Source of the DNA: Hibiscus mutabilis | Taxonomy: Eukaryota > Streptophyta > Magnoliopsida > Malvales > Malvaceae | Assembly: GCA_019671005.1 (NCBI GenBank) | Contig: CM033712.1 | Location: forward strand, 78,883,693 to 78,947,692 | Length of the DNA: 64,000 nucleotides | Direction: 5' to 3' | The notes under the pieces: generated by a model | What the model was told of the DNA's origin: nothing | The model's database searches: none | Seen by the model: the letters and a program-made list of their open reading frames with translations, nothing else | Shown here: positions 59,216 through 64,000 of the stretch, in pieces | Layout of the letters: each line of letters opens with the position of its first letter | Position numbering within the stretch: position 1 is the first letter of the stretch | Made by a program: the position numbers and the translations under genes

Positions 59216-60285
59216 TATGTGGCTGATTTTGCAATTTCAACTTTGCAAGCTGCAGCTGCTAGCCATGCAATTTTTCTCATATTTTTTGCTTTAGTATTAA
59301 TAGCTAGGTTCAATTTAATAATTTGGTGATGTAATTTTTTTTACCTTTACACGATCATAAGTTTACATGTTATTCATAAAGGATGTGCAAATGATTGATT
59401 TAACTAAGTAATAAGTTTACATGTTATTCATAAAGGACAAGCAAGTGGTCGGTTTTTGTAAACAACTTAAGCAACACACAAACTTTTAAAATGTTTAATC
59501 CTTAGCCAAACTAAAATGTCTACAAAAATAATTAATTGAATTGAACCATTTGCAAAATTAATTAATCGAACTGGACCAAACTAATTTTCATTCATCTGAT
59601 TTGTTTTGAACCAATCGAATATTATTATTATTATTATTATTTTTAGTTTAAAGAAAGATTAAATATGCTGACAACCAGTTGTCTAGCGTGATGAGGTGTT
59701 AAGTCCTTTAAACAATGTTAAAAGTTTAAATTTTGATATTGTAAATGAAGAAAAGTGAATTGGGAGAGAATCTTCTCTATAATAGACATTTATAAAATTT
59801 GATCCGAAATAATCGACTAATGAATAAAATCTCGACGGTTAACCAAAAAAAAGGCTTAAATATACTTTTTTTTGAATCAACTAATGGCAAAAATTGCATT
59901 GTAAAAGAGTGTGAATTAAATTAGAGCAAAAATTATTAAATAAATATATAAATGATTCTCATCCGACCTAAATAAATTTTGTAGCTAATCGATTAATCAA
60001 ATTATGTATGCCCTTAATTATTTAAATAGTTATAAAATTATTTAGAAAAAATATCCTCATCAAACTATAATAATGTTATAAATTTAAATCATTTGATAAC
60101 ATTATAACATTAGAGAATCTAATAATGTCAAATTAAAATTAGAGATGAAATTCAAAACTCAAGCATAAAGAGGACCTACGACCAGAATTAGACGTAAATT
60201 TACATAGAGAACATCGACGGTCCAGAATTGACATTGACCAATGATCAGATTCAGCATATGAATTCATATGTCTTCACTAAAACTA
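59216..60285. other. Cactin 3' flank and AT-rich intergenic DNA
   Basis: The first 260 bp is homologous to the flank of the first Cactin copy. A short ATT/ATTATT microsatellite lies near 59620-59640. No gene. Confidence 0.6.
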
Positions 60286-60699
60286 CTACAAAGACAACGA
60301 AAGGTTAAGATCTAAACCGCCGCCGCCTTCTGCTCCACCGTCTTTGCCTTCTTTTTCTGGTCCATGTTTTATTTCCGAGGAAGGGCCCACATCATTCAAC
60401 ACCAAAGGATTCTTAGACCCGGAAACGGAATTCTCCATGAAATCTTCAGGTTGGAACGTCGGATTCCACCGGCCACCACAATCGGCAGCCGCGGCCTTCT
60501 CCTCCTCCCCTTTCTTCTTCTGATACTCTTCCTCCTTCGACCCATTCGGCACCACAACGTTCCTTAGACGATCGCGCACCTCCCTTGTGCTTCTTATCAA
60601 AGCAAAGAATTTCTCCACTTTCTTTTCTTCATCATCATCTTCGTCGTCCTTTTCTTCTTCATTTTCCATTTTTCTCTTCCTTCTCCCACTCTCCTCCAT
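60286..60699 (-). CDS. NIMIN-like NPR1-interacting protein with EAR motif
   Basis: A single minus-strand exon of 137 aa. NIMIN proteins bind NPR1 and dampen salicylic-acid defence-gene induction in the nucleus. Seen here: a very acidic N terminus (EEEKDDEDDDEEKKVE), the conserved KFFALIRSTREVRDRL segment, WNPTFQPEDF in the middle and the C-terminal EAR repressor motif LDLNLSLSL. Length fits NIMIN2-type proteins. The ATG at 60699 is the first in frame. On the minus strand a TATAAAA box lies near 60825-60834, and a W-box core TTGAC (plus strand, about 60818) is close by, consistent with WRKY control; that link is inference. The gene appears intact. Confidence 0.88.
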   Translation of the reverse strand: MEESGRRKRKMENEEEKDDEDDDEEKKVEKFFALIRSTREVRDRLRNVVVPNGSKEEEYQKKKGEEEKAAAADCGGRWNPTFQPEDFMENSVSGSKNPLVLNDVGPSSEIKHGPEKEGKDGGAEGGGGLDLNLSLSL

Positions 60700-60817
60700 T
60701 AGCTATACAGTATATGCTTTAGAGCATGAATTAAACTATAAAAACATTACAGTCAGAGTAATAAGGGAGGAAATGGGGTTTTCGTTGCCGGTGAGATGAA
60801 GCAGAAACCGTGTTGGT

Positions 60818-60834
60818 TGACTGGTTTTATAGTG
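60818..60834 (-). promoter_or_regulatory. TATA box and W-box core of NIMIN-like gene
   Basis: Minus strand CACTATAAAACC followed by GTCAACC (complement of GGTTGAC). Spacing of about 130 bp to the ATG leaves a plausible leader. Confidence 0.55.
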
Positions 60835-63800
60835 TCATCGCCATGATTTTTGGCTTTTTTACTCGAATATCCCATTTTTTAATTACATTTCTGATAAAAA
60901 AAATTAATTTTCGATCTAACCCCTTAACAAAAACTCGTCTGATTAATACGGTAAATTTTTTAGTGAAACTCGTCCATGGGCAGATGTAGTATAAAAATTG
61001 AGAGTGCAATTAACCTGTTTGATTTGTTGAGTATAATCTTATTATATGAAAATTCAGGCTACTAATCCTGCTCTGTGAAAATTTTATCTCTACTACTAAA
61101 TTCGTCATACCAACCAGACGAGTTTACGATCAAAATTAATATTTTTTAATATCATATTTAGTAATATTATGAAAAACATATTTGGTAAAAATGCCATGAT
61201 TTTTATGGAAAATGTCTTTGATTGAAGGGCCAGAAGTTGACAATAATGCCCCATGTGATTCTCAGAAAATAATGGAAGTGAGCAATAAATAAAAGTATGG
61301 GTAAATTTGGGATATTGAGGGTGATAAATAATTTCTTTTTTTGGGTGGGGGACCAAGAGGATATTGTTTACGTCAATGGCGAGATCACGTTGCTAACAAC
61401 TCAAGCTGATGCCTTTATTATGACATTGGAGACAGAGCTAGTGCTGGCGGCTCTGTTCATCATGGGAATCCTTTAGATCATCAAGGGCCGGCCGGGATCG
61501 ATCTAGCAGATTACAAAAGATGCGCTGGGGATATCAAGTTGCAACCTTAAGGAACAACTTTCCGGAGACGTGACATGAATCCACTAATGATTTCCGTTGG
61601 CAGAAAATGGTTGCGTCCAGCACAACTTCTCCGACAAAAGTTAGAGTATTAAACGAAAAATGATATCAATGTGCGGCGTTATATTCGCTTTTCTTTGATT
61701 TTACACTTCAAACTAGCATTCTTTAGTAGCTGGTTTTTTCCACTTATATCAAAATGATCGTTTGGTAGAGATTTTGCGTTCAAAAATCTCTGCTGCATGA
61801 GCCATAACGAATTTAGGGTTATACAAAGAGTTGATCGGTTTTGTTTGGCAAATAATGTATTGCATTAGTTGATTTGATTAGCCAGTTATATAAAAATGTA
61901 TACGGTGATAGAGTTATTGAGTTGAAATTATAAATTTGAACTGTTTTTAGATGTTTGAGTAATTAAATCTGTTAATTTAAATATTTGACGAACTCTTATT
62001 ATAATTGTCAAACATAAAAGAGTCTTTACAATTATTATATTCAATCTTTTAAACTCAAAAAACTCATCTCAGCATCTTTTTCAATTTCAAGAATTCACTC
62101 AAGCCACTGTTATAATTTTTTATTTACCGAATAATAAAATTAACGAATTTGATTGATCAATCACCTAATTTTAATTCAAAACTTTGTACACCAAACATGT
62201 TAGATTCTATGGTGTTGTCGTATAATCACCATGGCCTGATCTACAGCGTAATTAAGTATTGAATCTCACAAGATCAGAAGATTTGAAATGGTGGGAGAAT
62301 TATTCACTCGATCTATTCAACGTTTTATAAATCGTTAGTCAAGACGGACTAAGGGTGTTAGAGGGAGTAATCACGCTCTCTGAAAATTTTATATTTTTAT
62401 ATAATTTATGTTTTTTATTATATTTTTTATTGATGACTTTAAGTTCGTATCTTTAAATTTTTAATAAAATTCTCTAACAATTCATATATTCTAACATAAA
62501 ATTTTGCGTTCCTCAGTCCAATACCAAACCTGCAAGCATCATCTTTTTCTTACCTTAGCCAATGGTATTGATGTCAAATTAAGACAACCATGGATACCCC
62601 ACTTAACCGACACCTTCTCCACTATTTAACTATTTTTTTGCAGCATTATGATGCGCTTGAAACGGCTAGCATAACATCAATGATTGCAAACATCATTCAA
62701 AAGTATTTTCATTTTTGAACCCAAAATAAATGTCTTATTGAAAAAGTAGTTAATGTTATCTTAAGAGATACGAGTTCAAATCATTTTATTTATAAGGTAT
62801 ATATGCATGTTTAAAGGGTTAAGAATAAGTATTAACATATATTACATTGTAATCGCATTTAGACTAAAAAATGACTCTAAAGAGGGAATCATCTCAAATT
62901 CGAATCAATTTGAATCTAGATTAGTTCTAGTTTTGAAATAATATGAATTTAGGTGGTTAAACTTTTTAAAAATAAATCAAATTAGATCATACTTAGATTT
63001 ATATTAATTGAATTGAGTTTATACCATAATTGGCATATATATTTCGAGCTCATACATACATTTTTTGAACAAAAATCCTCTGCCTCTTTCAATATCCTAA
63101 CACTAAAAAATTAAAAATGAAATCCTAAACCAACTCTAAAAAAAATAAATCATATATCTAATACCTTAAAATTTAATAATAAACTCTAACCCTAAACCTT
63201 AAACCTATTCTTTAAACATTGAGACATAAAAGTACACCAAAAATAGACAGATGATTTATATTCACAGTTCCGGTTGTTATATTATATATTAGACTAAATG
63301 CTCAATTTAGGTCTAAACTTCTAAGGCATTTCACTCATAAGAATCCAATCATTTAAAGTGACCAAATAAGAATCAAATCTGTTTAGGTTTATTTACATAT
63401 CAAACAATTTAAAATATCAAATAAGGACCAATCTTTTTTAATATGTTTAAATTAGGATTAAGGTTTATTGTAATTATAATATATTTCTTTAGTCATATTA
63501 AAATGAAAAATCAACCAAGTATGTATGTATATATATATACTATTGGCCATTGTACTTAGAGTGATTTATTATAATCTAAAACATTTATACCAAATCGAGC
63601 ACTAACCTATATTGTGCGAAAGAGGAGTGAGAACCAATGCTTAATGGCTCATCACTTTGGACCAAAAGTAGCCCAAATTCCTGTAATTCCCACCTGCTCC
63701 AAACCCAAACGAAATGTCCAATTTCACTATTTAAGTCCTCGTTAATTTTTTATCGGTCGATAATTAAAATAGGATAAAAACATAAGGTTAGTAATTTCTT

Positions 63801-63880
63801 TTTAAAAATTGATGATTGGAAATTTGAAATAAGTAATAATATTCGGTGTCCAATAAAAAGATTTACTTTTTTTATTACAG
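60835..63880. other. AT-rich intergenic DNA
   Basis: No gene is supported. A less AT-rich pocket at 61370-61580 (with GGGCCGGCCGGGATCGATC) has no recognised frame. 63090-63260 contains CTAAACCTTAAACC-type repeat text. Confidence 0.55.
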
Positions 63881-63882
63881 GT

Positions 63883-64000
63883 TTTGCTATACACGGTCTT
63901 GTATAATAACTACTAGATTCTTATTATTAATTATTATTTTACTTTTCAATTGAATCTATTACAATGTAATTAATTATATTCCTAAAATATTAAACATCAT
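63883..64000. mobile_element. Partial MITE end at window edge
   Basis: TTTTGCTATACACGGTCTTGTATA resembles the TIR of the element at 16672-16898 (GATACACGGTCTGTGTA). Only one end is inside the window. Confidence 0.4.

Overview
The window is plant nuclear DNA: very AT-rich, with spliced genes (GT..AG introns), dispersed eudicot genes and many nested transposable elements. Several proteins (nicotianamine synthase, alkaline/neutral invertase, galactinol synthase with an APSAA tail, ARF1, NIMIN, AP-3 mu, Cactin) are clearly angiosperm. Their style and the repeats suggest a rosid, possibly Malvaceae such as cotton, but that is inference and no species-diagnostic sequence was tested. Some genes carry small indels. 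In single-pass sequence these could be errors, but several sit in genes that also carry transposon insertions or large deletions, which argues for real decay.

Layout. 1-13 kb: a decayed glycine-rich membrane-protein gene (2473-3761), a Ty1/copia element with 5-bp target duplications (4221-8451), and three palindromic MITE or foldback elements. 13-24 kb: an intact intronless nicotianamine synthase (13488-14447), then a 2-kb mosaic (18451-20545) in which HSP90, HSP70, RUS/DUF647 and unidentified coding pieces are joined on the minus strand behind what looks like the 3' end and LTR of a Ty3-type element, then an intact DUF538 gene (23812-24330). 27-34 kb: a two-intron Agenet gene and a six-exon alkaline/neutral invertase, both on the minus strand, separated by a 0.8-kb Mutator-like TIR element.

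34-40 kb is a rearranged block. A PsbP-domain gene lies head-to-head with a remnant of AP-3 mu exon 1 fused upstream of the invertase. The PsbP last exon plus the AP-3 mu tail occurs twice, and a shortened Cactin copy lies between the two. A near-complete but stop-ridden AP-3 mu gene follows. 40.3-48.5 kb is one large Mutator-like element (MULE) with long terminal inverted repeats, a decayed MURA-like transposase, a convergent GRF zinc-finger ORF, a nested 1.6-kb MULE with a perfect 9-bp target duplication, and a nested solo LTR with a perfect 5-bp one.

50-56 kb: galactinol synthase, split in exon 1 by a 1.34-kb gypsy-derived LTR element with a perfect 5-bp target duplication, then a complete five-exon ARF1-type GTPase whose large intron is filled with hairpin-forming tandem repeats. 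57-64 kb: a WAT1-like transporter pseudogene, a second Cactin copy with the same internal deletion plus its own stops and a MITE, an intact NIMIN-like gene with an EAR motif, and AT-rich intergenic DNA.

The genes do not form an operon or pathway. The biology here is a set of unrelated housekeeping and stress genes being reshaped by transposition, gene-fragment capture and local duplication. The strongest leads are the captured HSP/RUS mosaic, the mini-Cactin pair sharing one deletion, and the invertase that acquired the 5' end of an AP-3 mu gene.
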